64,000 nt of DNA from JBDHWG01 sp046328525 (GTDB lineage: Bacteria > Chloroflexota > Anaerolineae > Epilineales > JAHCIE01). This document shows positions 8,941-19,362 of the stretch, piece by piece (position 1 is the stretch's first letter; every line of letters begins with the position of its first letter). The stretch is from contig JAXLWK010000003.1 in NCBI GenBank assembly GCA_046328525.1, positions 1,426,001 through 1,490,000 on the forward strand, given 5' to 3'. The notes below the pieces were generated by a model. The model was not told where the DNA came from, made no database searches, and saw only the letters and a list, made by a program, of their open reading frames with translations. A program made the translations under genes and the position numbers.

Positions 8941-10620
8941 GTGAATCGCCGGTTCATTCAATCTACCATCATCCTGGCCGTTGTCATCTGCGCCGCCCTC
9001 GCCGTCGGGTTGGGCGGCTCGTTCCCCAGCCCGTCGGCAGCCGACGCGGCCGACCCCTCGCCAACACCGGCGCGCCCCTTCCCGGAGTTATACCTGCCCC
9101 TGGTGATGCGCGGCGTCGGGCGCCCCCTCCCCACCGACCCGCCGCCCGCGCCGACCGCCACCCCAACGGGCACAGCCACGCGCCGCCCGACCATCACGCC
9201 GACGCCAACGCCAACGGCGACGGACACCCTGACGGCGACGCCGACGGACGCGCCGACGGATACCCAGACCCCGACGCCAGCCTCTAGCGCGACGGCCACG
9301 GCCACAGGCGGGCCGGGCGTGACGCTCACGCCGACCATGACGCTCACCGCTCCGGTCCTCGCCACGGCCACCGCCACGGCCACCGCTACCGTCACGGCCA
9401 CGCCGACGCCGAGCGCGACGGCCACACCTGTGGGGCGGGTCGTCGTCTTGAACACGCGCGTCTACGTCTACACGGTAAGCGGCCAACCGTGGCTGAAGGT
9501 CGTCGGCGAGGTGCAGAACCAGGGCGCTGCGGCAGTTGCGAATGTTGGGCTGACCATCAGCCTGCTGCGCGACGACCTGCTGGTGCTCGGCACAGCGCCG
9601 GCCGAGGTCTTCGCCGACCAACTCGCGCCGATGCAGACGGCGCCGTTCCGCCTCATCGTCGAGCCGCCGCCGGACTTCGACGCCGCCCATGCCCAGGCCC
9701 CGACGTGGCGCTGGACCGACGCGCCCCCCTTGCCGCCCCTCGCCCCGCCCACGCGCATCTACCAGGGCAGCGACGTCCTGTGCGGCCAGATAGCCAACAC
9801 CGGCCACGCGCCCATCGAGCGCGCCCGCGTCGTGGCCGTCTTCCGCGACAACAGCGGCGCGGTCGCCAACGTCGTGGACAGCGGCGTCGGCGCGGCCTCG
9901 CCCTACGGCCTGATCCTCGCGCCGGACGCGGTGACACCCTTCTGCACGCCCCTGGTCGGCGGTGACTTCGCCAGTTCGCCGAGCTACACCGTCCTGTATC
10001 GGCCCGCCACGTCGCCGCCCCCCGTCCCCCTGCCCACCGCCCGCATTCGCAACGATGGCGGCGCGGGCCACAGCGAGGTCTACGGCGAGGTCGTTAACAC
10101 CACCGACGAGCCGATTGACGAGACGCAAGTCATCGGCGCGTTCTATGACGGCGCCGGCCGCGTCGTGGCCGCCGACTGGGTGTGGGCGAGCCAGAACGCC
10201 GACCGCATCCTCAACCCGGGCGTCGCGGCGCCGTTCGTGCTATCCCTCCACGGGCCGGGCGCTGTCGGCTGGAGCCGCTACGACATCCAGACGGCCTATC
10301 GCCGCGCCGCGCGCGCACTGCCAGACGGCGTGACCCTCGACAACCCGACCTACAGCGTCAGTCTCGACTACAACACACTCACGCTGCGCGGCACGGTCGC
10401 CAACGCCACAACCGTAGCGCTCGGCCGCCCGCGTCTCGTGGCGACCTTTTACCAGCGCGAGATGGTCTACTATTTCGTCGTCGCCGAGCTGATGGACGTG
10501 GAGAGCCTGCCGCCCGGCGGCCACGCCCCGTATGTCGTCACCGCGCCCCTCCCGCCCGGCATCGGGGCGGGGTTGACCGGCGCGTCGGCCAGCTATGCCA
10601 TTGACTACCTGCCGAACTGA
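8941..10620 (+). CDS. Secreted protein with Pro/Thr-rich stalk and repeated beta domains
   Basis: A 559-residue exported protein starting at GTG 8941, with CGGAG 5 nt upstream. Residues 1-36 form a signal peptide. Next comes the short motif [10 protein letters not shown], often seen after the signal peptide or before linkers in Chloroflexota surface proteins (from memory). A low-complexity stalk of PT/AT repeats follows (about residues 65-160). The remaining 400 residues hold three or four repeats of a beta domain with a 'V.GEV.N.....' beginning ([32 protein letters not shown]), resembling FxLYD-type modules. Probable cell-surface or matrix protein; function unknown. Its 3' end overlaps the convergent glycosyltransferase gene by 16 bp. 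Confidence 0.65.
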   Translation: MNRRFIQSTIILAVVICAALAVGLGGSFPSPSAADAADPSPTPARPFPELYLPLVMRGVGRPLPTDPPPAPTATPTGTATRRPTITPTPTPTATDTLTATPTDAPTDTQTPTPASSATATATGGPGVTLTPTMTLTAPVLATATATATATVTATPTPSATATPVGRVVVLNTRVYVYTVSGQPWLKVVGEVQNQGAAAVANVGLTISLLRDDLLVLGTAPAEVFADQLAPMQTAPFRLIVEPPPDFDAAHAQAPTWRWTDAPPLPPLAPPTRIYQGSDVLCGQIANTGHAPIERARVVAVFRDNSGAVANVVDSGVGAASPYGLILAPDAVTPFCTPLVGGDFASSPSYTVLYRPATSPPPVPLPTARIRNDGGAGHSEVYGEVVNTTDEPIDETQVIGAFYDGAGRVVAADWVWASQNADRILNPGVAAPFVLSLHGPGAVGWSRYDIQTAYRRAARALPDGVTLDNPTYSVSLDYNTLTLRGTVANATTVALGRPRLVATFYQREMVYYFVVAELMDVESLPPGGHAPYVVTAPLPPGIGAGLTGASASYAIDYLPN

Positions 10621-11720
10621 GCATAGGCCGCGATGAGCGCAGCCTCGGCGACGACCGCCGCCCGCTCCCACGTGAATCGCCGCGCCTGCGCCAGACCGCG
10701 CGCCCGCATCTCGTCGCGCACAGCCACATCCTCGGCGACGCGCGTCAGGGCAGCCGCCCAGGCGTCGGCTGCGTGGGGCGGCAGCAGGCGGCCCGCGTCG
10801 CCGACGACTTCCGGCAGCGAGGACGTGTTCGCCGCCAGCGTCGGCGTCCCGCACGCCATAGCCTCGGCCAGGGGCATGCCGAACCCTTCGTGCAGGCTGG
10901 GCAGCGCGAGCGCCAGCGCCTGGCGCATGAGGCCGGGCAGGTCGGCAGCGGGTGCGTGGCCGAGGAAGCGCACGCGCTCACTCAGTCCCAGGCGTTCCAC
11001 CTGGGCGCGCAGCCGCTCCGCCTCGCCCCCCCAACCCGGCCGCCCGACCAGAACGAGGGAGATGTCCGGCGGCGCCTGGGCCAACGCTTCGACCAGGACG
11101 CCGATGTTCTTGCGCGGCTGGAGCGTTCCGACGAAGAGGAGGTAGCGCTGGGCCAGATCATAGCGCTGGCGTAGGACGGCCGCCTCATCGGGGGCAGCCT
11201 CCGGCGTGTACTGCGGATCCACCGCCGGGTAGGCCACCAGGATGCGCGACGGCGGCACACCATACAGCCGCACCATGTCGCGCCGCGTTGCATCCGAGTC
11301 GGCCAGGAGCCGCGCCGCGCGCCGCGCCGCCCAGAAAGTCGAGGCTTCGAGATACAGGCGCTGGCGGCGCGGGTGCGCCGCCGGGAAATAGCGAAAGCCC
11401 ACGTCGTGCACCGTGACCACGCTCGCGGGCGGGTGGGTCAGCGGGAGAACGTGGGCGGGGACGAGGAGAGCGTCGGGCGGGTAGCGGCGCAGGTCCGAGG
11501 CAAAGCGCGTGTGCGTCCAGAGCCGCGGCGCCGGCATGACGCGCATCTCAGCGCGCGCACCGGCCAGGTCGGCCAGCTCCGGGGGTGGGGCAGCGCGGCA
11601 GTAGAGCCTGTAGTCGAAGCGGCCGCGGGCGAGAAGGGCGCGAATCAGCCCCAGGGAGTAGTTCTCGGTGCCGGTGCGCTGGCCCGCGATGGCCCGGCTG
11701 GCGTCAATCCCGACAAGCAC
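10605..11720 (-). CDS. Glycosyltransferase family 4
   Basis: A 371-residue GT-B fold glycosyltransferase starting at GTG 11720 (VLVGIDASR). The N-terminal motif [10 protein letters not shown] binds the acceptor side. The C-terminal half has VGTLQPRKN and the E-x7-E signature [16 protein letters not shown] followed by [11 protein letters not shown], all typical of GT4 retaining transferases that use nucleotide sugars. It is the last gene of the prfA operon, 5 nt after the stop of the small membrane protein. It probably acts in exopolysaccharide or glycolipid synthesis, with substrate unknown. The open frame reaches further upstream but those residues are out-of-frame copies of the preceding gene. 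Confidence 0.88.
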   Translation of the reverse strand: MLVGIDASRAIAGQRTGTENYSLGLIRALLARGRFDYRLYCRAAPPPELADLAGARAEMRVMPAPRLWTHTRFASDLRRYPPDALLVPAHVLPLTHPPASVVTVHDVGFRYFPAAHPRRQRLYLEASTFWAARRAARLLADSDATRRDMVRLYGVPPSRILVAYPAVDPQYTPEAAPDEAAVLRQRYDLAQRYLLFVGTLQPRKNIGVLVEALAQAPPDISLVLVGRPGWGGEAERLRAQVERLGLSERVRFLGHAPAADLPGLMRQALALALPSLHEGFGMPLAEAMACGTPTLAANTSSLPEVVGDAGRLLPPHAADAWAAALTRVAEDVAVRDEMRARGLAQARRFTWERAAVVAEAALIAAYAQFGR

Positions 11721-11725
11721 GGGCG

Positions 11726-12265
11726 CTAGACGCGGGGCCGCGTAAACGCGCTGACGAGCACGCCCAACCCTACCAGGATGAGCAGCACGGGCACGAACAA
11801 CGGCAAGACGAGCGCCGCGATGCTCGCACCGAGCACGCCAAAGGTGAACATGTAGCCCATGACGCCGACGATGATGGTGATCGCGCCGACGATGAACAGG
11901 CCCACGTCGCGCCGCCCCTCGACCAGGAATGCCACCATCAGGCCGATGCCGCCGATGAGCGAGAAGGTCGGCCAGAGCTGGGCCAGCGTTCCCCACTCCA
12001 GGCGGCCCAGGCTGTAGGGCAGGAAGAACAGGCCGAGCAGCAGGCCCCACGTCCCAAACATCGCCAGCGCCCCGTCGCGGAAACCCTCTTTGCGCGGCGT
12101 CACCAGACCGGCCGTCAGCGAGACAAGGCCGACGCCGGCCAGGACGGCGGGCCAGATGTTGAACACGCTCAGGGTCAGGTAGCCGAGCGCTTCCAGCAAC
12201 ATCCAGACGCCCACGAGAACGAGGAGGAGGCCGATGATGATTCCAAAGATGCGGCGGGCACGCAT
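11726..12265 (-). CDS. Small multi-pass membrane protein (LiaF/DUF5668-like)
   Basis: A 179-residue protein made of about six hydrophobic helices in pairs (for example GIIIGLLLVLVGVWMLLEAL and IWPAVLAGVGLVSL), with short polar turns. The pattern 'G.iLi..G...L...lg' followed by 'iwPl.li..G' is that of LiaI/LiaF-type transmembrane modules of envelope-stress proteins. There is no C-terminal cytoplasmic or beta domain here, so a regulatory role is not shown. It lies 14 nt after tsaC and 5 nt before the glycosyltransferase start, so it is within the operon. Confidence 0.6.
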   Translation of the reverse strand: MRARRIFGIIIGLLLVLVGVWMLLEALGYLTLSVFNIWPAVLAGVGLVSLTAGLVTPRKEGFRDGALAMFGTWGLLLGLFFLPYSLGRLEWGTLAQLWPTFSLIGGIGLMVAFLVEGRRDVGLFIVGAITIIVGVMGYMFTFGVLGASIAALVLPLFVPVLLILVGLGVLVSAFTRPRV

Positions 12266-12279
12266 GGCGGACTCCTTGG

Positions 12280-12903
12280 TCAGGCGCTTGCGATAAGGTC
12301 GGGGTCGAGGGTGAGCGGGCCGGGGCGCAGAACGCGCGGCGGCGAGACGGTCGCGTCCACCACCGTGGACGCCGCGCCGCCCGGCGACCGGCCGTTGTCG
12401 AGAATCAGCGCTACCGCGTCGCCGAGCATCGCGGCCGCGTCGAAGGCCGTCACGGCCGGCTCCACGCCGGACAGGTTCGCGCTCGTGGCGGCCAGGGGAA
12501 CGCCGAGGCCGCGAATCAGGGCGCGCGTCACGTCACAGTCAGGGATGCGCACTGCGACGGTCGCGCCGCCGGCGGTCAGCGAGGGCGGCAATCCAGGGCG
12601 CGCAGGAATGACAACGGTCATAGCGCCCGGCCAGTAACGCGCCATCAGCCGCCGCGCCAGCGCGCCGATGTTCACGCCCACCGCGTCCACGTCGCCAGGG
12701 TCGGCCAGCAGGAGCGGGATGGCCTTGCCGCGGGGGCGCAGCTTGGCGTCGTACAGCTTCGCCACCGCCGCCTCGCGCAGACCGTGCGCCGCGACGCCGT
12801 ACACCGTGTCCGTCGGGACGACGATGAGATCGTCAGCGAGCAGCCGCCGCACCGCCTCGTCCAGCGCGCCCTGCCCATCGGCGCGAACGATAGGCGCGGT
12901 CAC
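12280..12903 (-). CDS. tsaC: L-threonylcarbamoyladenylate synthase (TsaC/Sua5/YrdC)
   Basis: A 207-residue YrdC-domain protein. It makes threonylcarbamoyl-AMP from threonine, bicarbonate and ATP for the t6A modification at position 37 of ANN-decoding tRNAs. Family motifs are PTDTVYGVAA (residues about 28-37), the KLRPRGKAIPLLLAD lysine/arginine loop, YWPGAMTVVIPA, VAVRIPD and ATSANLSG. The start GTG at 12903 overlaps the stop of the upstream phosphatase gene (GTGA, 4 nt), which indicates translational coupling. The length fits short TsaC; the extra Sua5 domain is absent. Confidence 0.9.
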   Translation of the reverse strand: MTAPIVRADGQGALDEAVRRLLADDLIVVPTDTVYGVAAHGLREAAVAKLYDAKLRPRGKAIPLLLADPGDVDAVGVNIGALARRLMARYWPGAMTVVIPARPGLPPSLTAGGATVAVRIPDCDVTRALIRGLGVPLAATSANLSGVEPAVTAFDAAAMLGDAVALILDNGRSPGGAASTVVDATVSPPRVLRPGPLTLDPDLIASA

Positions 12904-13707
12904 GCGCGCCGTCCCAGCGCGAACCGCTCCAAGGCGACCGCCGCGCCATCCTCGGCCTGCCCCGGCGCGACCCAGTCGGCCACGGCCTGCAAGCTCGGCG
13001 CGCCGCTGCCCATCGCCACGCCGACGCCCGCCCACTCGACCATGCTGCGGTCGTTGTCGTTGTCGCCGACGGCCATGACCGCCTCGCGCGGGACGCCCAG
13101 GCGTCTGGCGAGCCAAGCCAGCGCCGTGCCTTTGGACGCGCCCGGCGGGTTGCCCTCGACGAACAGGCGGTGGGAGCGCACGATGTGCAGGGGGCCGTCG
13201 AATAGCCGCTTCCAGCGCGCTTCGATGGCGTCGGCCTCGGGCGGCTCGGCGATGATGATGAACTTCAAGGGCAGCGTCTCATCGAGGGCGCATTGCAGGC
13301 GCGGCGCGTGGACAACCCGCAGGCCAAACCAGCGCTCGTAGAACTCCTGCGGCCACTGGAGCTTGCGGAAGTAGATGACGTCCTTACCGTAGAGGCTGAT
13401 GTCCAGGTCTTCTAGGTCCGCCTGCTCGATCACCTTCTCGGCCATCTCGACGCTCATCGTCACTTCGTGCAGGACACGACCGCTGCCCGGGTCGCCGATG
13501 ACGCCGCCCTGGTAGCAGATGAGCGGCGTCGTGAGGGATAGGCGCTCGGCGAATGGGCGCGTCGAGATGAAGGCGCGGCCCGTCGCCAGGGTGACGTGGA
13601 CGCCGGCCGCAGTCGCGTCCTGGATCGCGGCGATCGTGCGCGGGGTGATGTGCAGCTCCTCGTTCAGCAGGGTTCCATCCAGGTCCAGGGCCACCAGTCG
13701 AATCGGT

Positions 13708-13715
<8 letters not shown>
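12900..13715 (-). CDS. Cof-type HAD-superfamily phosphatase
   Basis: A 271-residue HAD hydrolase with a C2-type cap. Motif I is DLDGTLLN (nucleophile Asp about residue 11), motif II is LATGR, the lysine is near KGTALAWLARRLG, and motif IV is GDNDNDRSM. Such enzymes usually remove phosphate from sugar phosphates or flavin precursors; the substrate here is unknown. Its start overlaps the end of prmC by 8 nt and its stop overlaps the tsaC start by 4 nt, so it is a true member of the translation-factor operon. Confidence 0.9.
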
Positions 13716-14622
<907 letters not shown>

Positions 14623-14636
14623 GGGGCAACCCCGGC

Positions 14637-15704
14637 TCAGGCGACGGCGGCCTGGAGACGCGCCGTCTGGTCCTCCAGGCCCAGGGCATCAATGAACTCG
14701 TCGAGCGCCCCCTGCATCACCATGTCCAGGTTATAGACCGTCATGTTGATGCGGTGGTCTGTCACGCGGTTCTGGGGGAAGTTGTAGGTGCGAATCTTCT
14801 CCGCCCGCTCCCCCGTGCCTACCTGCGAGCGCCGCGCCTCGCTCAACTCGGCCTGGCGCTTCTCCTCCTCGATGGCGTAGAGGCGCGCGCGCAGGACGGA
14901 CATCGCCTTGAGCTTGTTCTTGAGCTGCGATTTCTCGTCTTGGCACGTGACGACGAGGCCGGTCGGAAGGTGGGTAATGCGCACCGCCGAGTCCGTTGTG
15001 TTGACGCTCTGCCCGCCGTGCCCTGACGAGCGGTAGACGTCAATGCGCAGCTCGTTCGGGTCAATCTTGACGTCCACGTCGTCTACCTCCGGCAGAACGG
15101 CAACGGTGGCCGTCGAGGTGTGGATGCGCCCCTGGGCTTCGGTATCCGGGACGCGCTGGACGCGGTGAACGCCGCTCTCGTACTTCAGGCGCGAGTACGC
15201 GCCATCACCCTTGACCTCAAAGATGATTTCCTTGAAGCCGCCGATGCCCGTGTCGCTGGCGCTGATGATGTCCACCTTCCAGCGGTGGGCCTCGGCGTAG
15301 CGCTGGTACATGCGGAACAGGTCGGCCGCGAACAGCGCCGCCTCGTCGCCGCCGGTCCCGCCGCGGATCTCGACGATGACGTCGCGCTTGTCGTTGGGGT
15401 CCGTGGGCAGCAACAGCCGCTTGAGCCGCTCTTGCAGCTCCGCGTCCTCGGTTTCGAGGTCGGGCAGATCGGCGCTCGCCAGCTCGGCCAGCTCCGGGTC
15501 GTCGCCGACGGCCAGCTCGCGCGCCTCCGCCAGCCGCTTCGCCACGTCCTGGTACTGGCGGTAGGTATCCACCACGTCCTGCAACTCGGCCTGCTCCTGA
15601 CCCAGGGTGCGCAGACGGTCCATGTCGGCGAAAACCACCGGATCGGACAGCAGGGTGTTTATCTCTTCGTATCGCTTCTCAATTTGGTCCAGCTTATCCA
15701 GCAT
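14637..15704 (-). CDS. prfA: Peptide chain release factor 1
   Basis: RF1 of 355 residues, reading UAA and UAG stop codons and releasing the peptide with the GGQ loop ([20 protein letters not shown], residues about 225-245). The N-terminal helical domain ([18 protein letters not shown]) and the central ELR/VQRVP segments are typical. The glutamine of GGQ is the target of PrmC, encoded next. The start ATG 15704 has GAGGATGT just upstream. This is the first gene of a six-gene minus-strand operon. Confidence 0.95.
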   Translation of the reverse strand: MLDKLDQIEKRYEEINTLLSDPVVFADMDRLRTLGQEQAELQDVVDTYRQYQDVAKRLAEARELAVGDDPELAELASADLPDLETEDAELQERLKRLLLPTDPNDKRDVIVEIRGGTGGDEAALFAADLFRMYQRYAEAHRWKVDIISASDTGIGGFKEIIFEVKGDGAYSRLKYESGVHRVQRVPDTEAQGRIHTSTATVAVLPEVDDVDVKIDPNELRIDVYRSSGHGGQSVNTTDSAVRITHLPTGLVVTCQDEKSQLKNKLKAMSVLRARLYAIEEEKRQAELSEARRSQVGTGERAEKIRTYNFPQNRVTDHRINMTVYNLDMVMQGALDEFIDALGLEDQTARLQAAVA

Positions 15705-15770
15705 ACATCCTCGCGATCAATTCAACCCACCGAATACGACACGCTTGTTTGCATTATCCTTACGGAACGC

Positions 15771-17075
15771 TCAGAGCGGTACGCTCACGCGCACGCCTTC
15801 CGGCAAGGTGTCGCCGTGGGCCGCGAGGAGATCGCTCACCATGCCCTCGATCTGATCGAGGGTCAGCGCGGCGGAGGCGGCCGGGTCGAGATACGCCGCG
15901 TGGTAGACGGCGTCGCGGCTGCCTTCGAGGGCCGCTTTCACCGCGAGGCGCTGCACGTCAATGTTGGAGCGGTTGAGCGCGGCCAACTGCGGCGGGAGCG
16001 CGCCGAAGGGAATCGGATGGATGCCGTCCCGGTCCACAGTGCAGCGCACCTCGACACAGGCGTCCGGGGCCAGGTTGTCAATCAGCCCGTGGTTCGCCAC
16101 GTTGCCATAGATCGTGCAGGGTACACCTGTTTCGATGGCGTGAATGATGAGCGAGCCATACTCCTCGCTGCGCTTGACGGTGAACGACGCGCCGTTGTTG
16201 AGGCGCGTGTACGTGTGCTGGAACTCGCGCAGGTTGTTCTCGCTGCGGCGGATGTACTCGTCGAGGGGGATGTCGAGGCGGTCAATCTCGGCCGGATTCT
16301 TGAGGAAATACGGCACGTACTCCGACATGTGCTCGCTGGACTCGGTCACGAAGTACCCGAAGTGCTTGAATATCTCGAAGCGCACCTTGTCGCGGGCGAA
16401 GATGTAGCGGTGCTGCATCGCCTCGTGCAGCGCCGGGTAGAGGCTCTGCCCCTCCCACTCCAGCTTCATGAACCACGCCATGTGGTTGATGCCGGCGGTG
16501 TCGTAGACAAGCTCCTTGTACGGTACGTCGAGGTAGCCGGCCAGCTGGTGTGACGTGCCCTGCACGCTGTGGCACAGGCCGACGGACTTGAGGGGCGTGG
16601 CGGCGTTCACCGCCCACATCAGCATCGCCATCGGGTTGGTGTAGTTGAGCAGCCAGGCGTTCGGGCAGACCGCCGCCATGTCGCGGCAGATGTCCAGCAG
16701 AACCGGGATCGTGCGCAGGGCGCGGAAGATGCCGCCGATGCCCATCGTATCGCCAATCGTCTGCCGCAGACCGTAGTGGCGCGGGATGTCGAAGTCGAGC
16801 AGCGTCGCGGTGTGGCCCCCGACCTGGATCATGTTGATGACGTAGTCGGCGCCGTCGAGCGCAGCGCGGCGGTCGGCGTGGGCCTCGATGGTGGGGTGGG
16901 CCGCCAGGGCGTGGGCAGTCCACTGGGCCATGCGGTAGCCGGCGTCGAGACGCTCAGGGTCAATGTCGTGCAGCGAAATAGTGCTTTCGGCGAGGGCCGG
17001 GAAACTGAGGATGTCGCCCAGGAGGTTCTTGGTGAAGACGACACTCCCGGCGCCGATCATGGCGATCTTCGGCAT
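15771..17075 (-). CDS. Family 4 glycosidase (alpha-glucosidase/galactosidase, NAD- and Mn-dependent)
   Basis: A 434-residue GH4 enzyme. Family 4 glycosidases hydrolyse alpha- or beta-glycosides by a redox mechanism using NAD and a divalent metal. The NAD-binding loop is AMIGAGSVVFT at the start. Metal-site residues are the Cys in GLCHSVQGT and the His in GINHMAWFM. The N-terminal MPKIAMIGAGS and the length match the MelA/alpha-glucosidase subgroup rather than phospho-glycosidases, but the substrate is not certain. It is divergent from the CoA-transferase-like pair and lies 66 bp upstream of prfA on the same strand. Confidence 0.88.
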   Translation of the reverse strand: MPKIAMIGAGSVVFTKNLLGDILSFPALAESTISLHDIDPERLDAGYRMAQWTAHALAAHPTIEAHADRRAALDGADYVINMIQVGGHTATLLDFDIPRHYGLRQTIGDTMGIGGIFRALRTIPVLLDICRDMAAVCPNAWLLNYTNPMAMLMWAVNAATPLKSVGLCHSVQGTSHQLAGYLDVPYKELVYDTAGINHMAWFMKLEWEGQSLYPALHEAMQHRYIFARDKVRFEIFKHFGYFVTESSEHMSEYVPYFLKNPAEIDRLDIPLDEYIRRSENNLREFQHTYTRLNNGASFTVKRSEEYGSLIIHAIETGVPCTIYGNVANHGLIDNLAPDACVEVRCTVDRDGIHPIPFGALPPQLAALNRSNIDVQRLAVKAALEGSRDAVYHAAYLDPAASAALTLDQIEGMVSDLLAAHGDTLPEGVRVSVPL

Positions 17076-17124
17076 GAATTCGGAACCTTTCTAAAATAAA
17101 CAGGCGGCTGCCACGGAGGCCACT

Positions 17125-17153
17125 TTGCGGGCCTGGATAGATACATCTATAAT
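17125..17153 (+). promoter_or_regulatory. Sigma70-type promoter of the CoA-transferase-like pair
   Basis: TTGCGG (17125-17130), 17 bp spacer, perfect TATAAT (17148-17153). Start of transcription is expected near 17160, and the AGGAGG-like ribosome binding site lies at 17170-17175 before ATG 17182. Confidence 0.7.
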
Positions 17154-17181
17154 ACACCCAAGGGACGACAGGAGGCCAGCC

Positions 17182-18000
17182 ATGCGAGACAAACGAGCCA
17201 ATCTGGAAGACGTGGTGGCGAGTGTAGCGGACGGAGCATCGGTTGCCCTGGGCGGCAACACCCTGCACCGCGCGCCGTGCGCCTTCGTGCACGAGCTGGT
17301 GCGGCAGCAGAAGCGCGATCTAACGGTCATCAAGACCGCCGCGTCCTACGACGTGGACCTGCTGGCGGGCAGCGGCGTGATCACGCGCGCCGAGGTCGCC
17401 TTTGTCGGCTTCGAGAATGTCTTTGGCCTTGCGCCGCGCTACCGCCACGCCGTCGAGACCGGCGCGCTTCAGCTCAAGGAGCACGCCTGCTACAGCGTCA
17501 TCAGCGGGCTGCGCGCCGCCGCGCAAGGGGTGCCGTTCATGCCCATCGCCGGCATGTTCGGCTCGGACGTCGTCGAGAGAAGCGGTTTCCGCAGCCTCAC
17601 AGACCCCTACACCGGGCAGTCTGTCGTCACCGTGCCAGCCATTCGCCCGGATGTCGCGGTCGTCCACGTTCAAGAGGCCGACCGCGAGGGCAACGCCCGC
17701 ATCTATGGCACCCGCTTCGAGGATGTGCTCATCGCCCAGGCGGCGCAGCGAGTCATCGTCACCTGCGAGCGCATCGTGGACGGCAGCCTACTCGCCGCTC
17801 GCCCGGAGATGACGGCCATTCCCGGCTACCTGGTCGAGGCCGTGGTGGAAGCGCCGCGCGGCGCGTGGCCGCTGAGCTGCGCCGACGAGTACGACTACGA
17901 CCATGACTATCTTGCCGCGTACATCCGCGCCGCCCAGGATGACGCAGCCTACGCCGACTTCATCGCAGCGCACATCCTCGCGCCGGCGGCGGCCCTGTGA
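17182..18000 (+). CDS. CoA-transferase family I, alpha subunit-like (GctA/IpdA-like)
   Basis: A 272-residue protein of the family I CoA-transferase fold, alpha type, starting at ATG 17182 after a good AGGAGG site. Motifs are VALGGNTLHRAP (glycine loop), GFENVFGLAPRYR, LKEHACYSVISGLRAAAQGVPFMP and VHVQEADREGNARIYG. It looks closest to glutaconate CoA-transferase subunit A and to IpdA, the alpha subunit of an actinobacterial ring-opening hydrolase. It overlaps the beta subunit gene by 4 nt. It probably acts on a CoA thioester in degradation of an acid; substrate unknown. Confidence 0.85.
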   Translation: MRDKRANLEDVVASVADGASVALGGNTLHRAPCAFVHELVRQQKRDLTVIKTAASYDVDLLAGSGVITRAEVAFVGFENVFGLAPRYRHAVETGALQLKEHACYSVISGLRAAAQGVPFMPIAGMFGSDVVERSGFRSLTDPYTGQSVVTVPAIRPDVAVVHVQEADREGNARIYGTRFEDVLIAQAAQRVIVTCERIVDGSLLAARPEMTAIPGYLVEAVVEAPRGAWPLSCADEYDYDHDYLAAYIRAAQDDAAYADFIAAHILAPAAAL

Positions 18001-18740
18001 CGGCCCCCGTCGGGAAGCCGACGGCCCAGGCGCAGGCCGACACGATGGCCGTCGCCCTGGCGCGGCGGCTGCGGGACGGCGAGCGCGTGTTCCACGGCGT
18101 CGCGTCCCCGCTGCCCATGGTCGCCTGCCTCCTCGCGCAGAGGCTCCACGCCCCGAACCTCGTCTACCTCAACATCACCGGCAGCGCGAACCCTGTGCCG
18201 GACGCTCTGCCGGCGTCCACCGTGGACCCGCGCCTGCTGCGCGAGACACGTAGCCTTGTGACCCTGGCCGAGCTGTTCGACCTGTCGGCGCGCGGCGCCC
18301 TCGACACGGTGTTCCTGTCCGGCGTCCAGATAGACGCCCAGGGCCGCATCAACATGAGCGCAATCGGGCCGTATGACCACCCCAAGGTGCGGCTGCCCGG
18401 CGGCGCCGGCTCGGCAGCGCTCATGCCCACGGCGCGGCGGACAATCCTCTGGCGCACCAAGCACGACCCGCGCACATTCGTCGAACGCATGGATTTTGTC
18501 ACGGCGGCGGGCCACGTAGAATACGTCGTCACCCCGCTGTGCGTCTTCCGCCGCGTGAACGGTCGGGTGGAGGTGGAGGAGATCTACCCGTACACCACGC
18601 CGGACGCCGTGCGCGCCGCCACCGGCTTCGCGGTGGATGTGGACGAGACAACGCCGGTCGCCGCGCGGATTTCGGACGCTGAGCGCGCTGCCCTGGATGC
18701 GATAGACCCTCAGCGGATTCGGCTCATCGAGTTCGCATAG
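17997..18740 (+). CDS. CoA-transferase family I, beta subunit-like (GctB/IpdB-like)
   Basis: A 247-residue partner of the preceding alpha subunit, started by a GTG that overlaps the upstream stop (GTGA). The segment VFHGVASPLPMVACLLAQRLHAPNLVYL matches the beta-subunit family. Just after it, where transferases carry the catalytic glutamate (an E-S-G type triplet), this protein reads NITGSANP. If my alignment by eye is right, the nucleophile is missing and the pair may be a hydrolase like IpdAB rather than a transferase. Later conserved parts are LSGVQIDAQGRINMSAIG and VTPLCVFRR. Confidence 0.8.
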   Translation: MTAPVGKPTAQAQADTMAVALARRLRDGERVFHGVASPLPMVACLLAQRLHAPNLVYLNITGSANPVPDALPASTVDPRLLRETRSLVTLAELFDLSARGALDTVFLSGVQIDAQGRINMSAIGPYDHPKVRLPGGAGSAALMPTARRTILWRTKHDPRTFVERMDFVTAAGHVEYVVTPLCVFRRVNGRVEVEEIYPYTTPDAVRAATGFAVDVDETTPVAARISDAERAALDAIDPQRIRLIEFA

Positions 18741-18759
18741 CTATCCTGGAAAGAGCGCC

Positions 18760-19362
18760 ATGGCCCACCCGGTCTCCGACACCGCGCCCTCGTTTGCCGT
18801 CCGCCCGCTCAGTCTCGACGAGTATCACCGCCTGATCGAGATGGGGTTCTTTGCGCCGGACGAGCGCATCGAGCTTATCGAAGGGTATCTCCATCCCATG
18901 AGTCCCCGCCGCCCCCGCCACGCCGCCTGCCTGTCTCGCCTTCAGCGCCTATTCTACGCCTGTGTCGGCTCAGCCTACGTCGTCCGCAGCCAGGATCCGA
19001 TCACGCTGTCCGCCGTCAACTCTGAGCCGGAACCGGACCTTGTCCTCGCCCAGGCTCAGCCGGACGACTACGCCAGCCGTCACCCCGGCGCGGCGGACAT
19101 AGCGCTGGTCGTCGAGATCGCCGACAGCTCGCTGACCTTCGATCGGACGACGAAAGCCTCGCTGTATGCGGCAGCGGGCATTCCTGAGTATTGGATCGTC
19201 AATCTTGTGGACGACTGGGTCGAGGTGTACCGCGAGCCGCGCACATTCGCCGACAAATCGGGGGAATACCGCCAGCGAGAGATTGAGCGAGCCGACGATT
19301 ATGTCACCCCGACCCACATGCCCGGCTGTCACCTGGCCGTGAGCGAGATCCTCCCGCTCTAG
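18760..19362 (+). CDS. Uma2-family (DUF820) putative restriction-endonuclease-fold protein
   Basis: A 200-residue protein of the Uma2/DUF820 family. It has the PD-(D/E)XK nuclease fold: EPDLVLA carries the aspartate and VVEIADSSLTFDRTTKASLYAAAG carries the glutamate and lysine of the active site, followed by the family end motif EYWIVNL. These genes are often present in many copies in Cyanobacteria and Chloroflexota, and their biological role is not settled. It is convergent with the M24 peptidase gene, overlapping it by 4 bp, and lies 19 nt after the CoA-transferase pair. Confidence 0.88.
   Translation: MAHPVSDTAPSFAVRPLSLDEYHRLIEMGFFAPDERIELIEGYLHPMSPRRPRHAACLSRLQRLFYACVGSAYVVRSQDPITLSAVNSEPEPDLVLAQAQPDDYASRHPGAADIALVVEIADSSLTFDRTTKASLYAAAGIPEYWIVNLVDDWVEVYREPRTFADKSGEYRQREIERADDYVTPTHMPGCHLAVSEILPL

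Noticed and set aside
9130..9430. Microsatellite-like DNA repeat in the secreted-protein gene
   Set aside because: It is the codon pattern of a Pro/Thr/Ala stalk in a real reading frame, as at 62070-62150, not an independent element.
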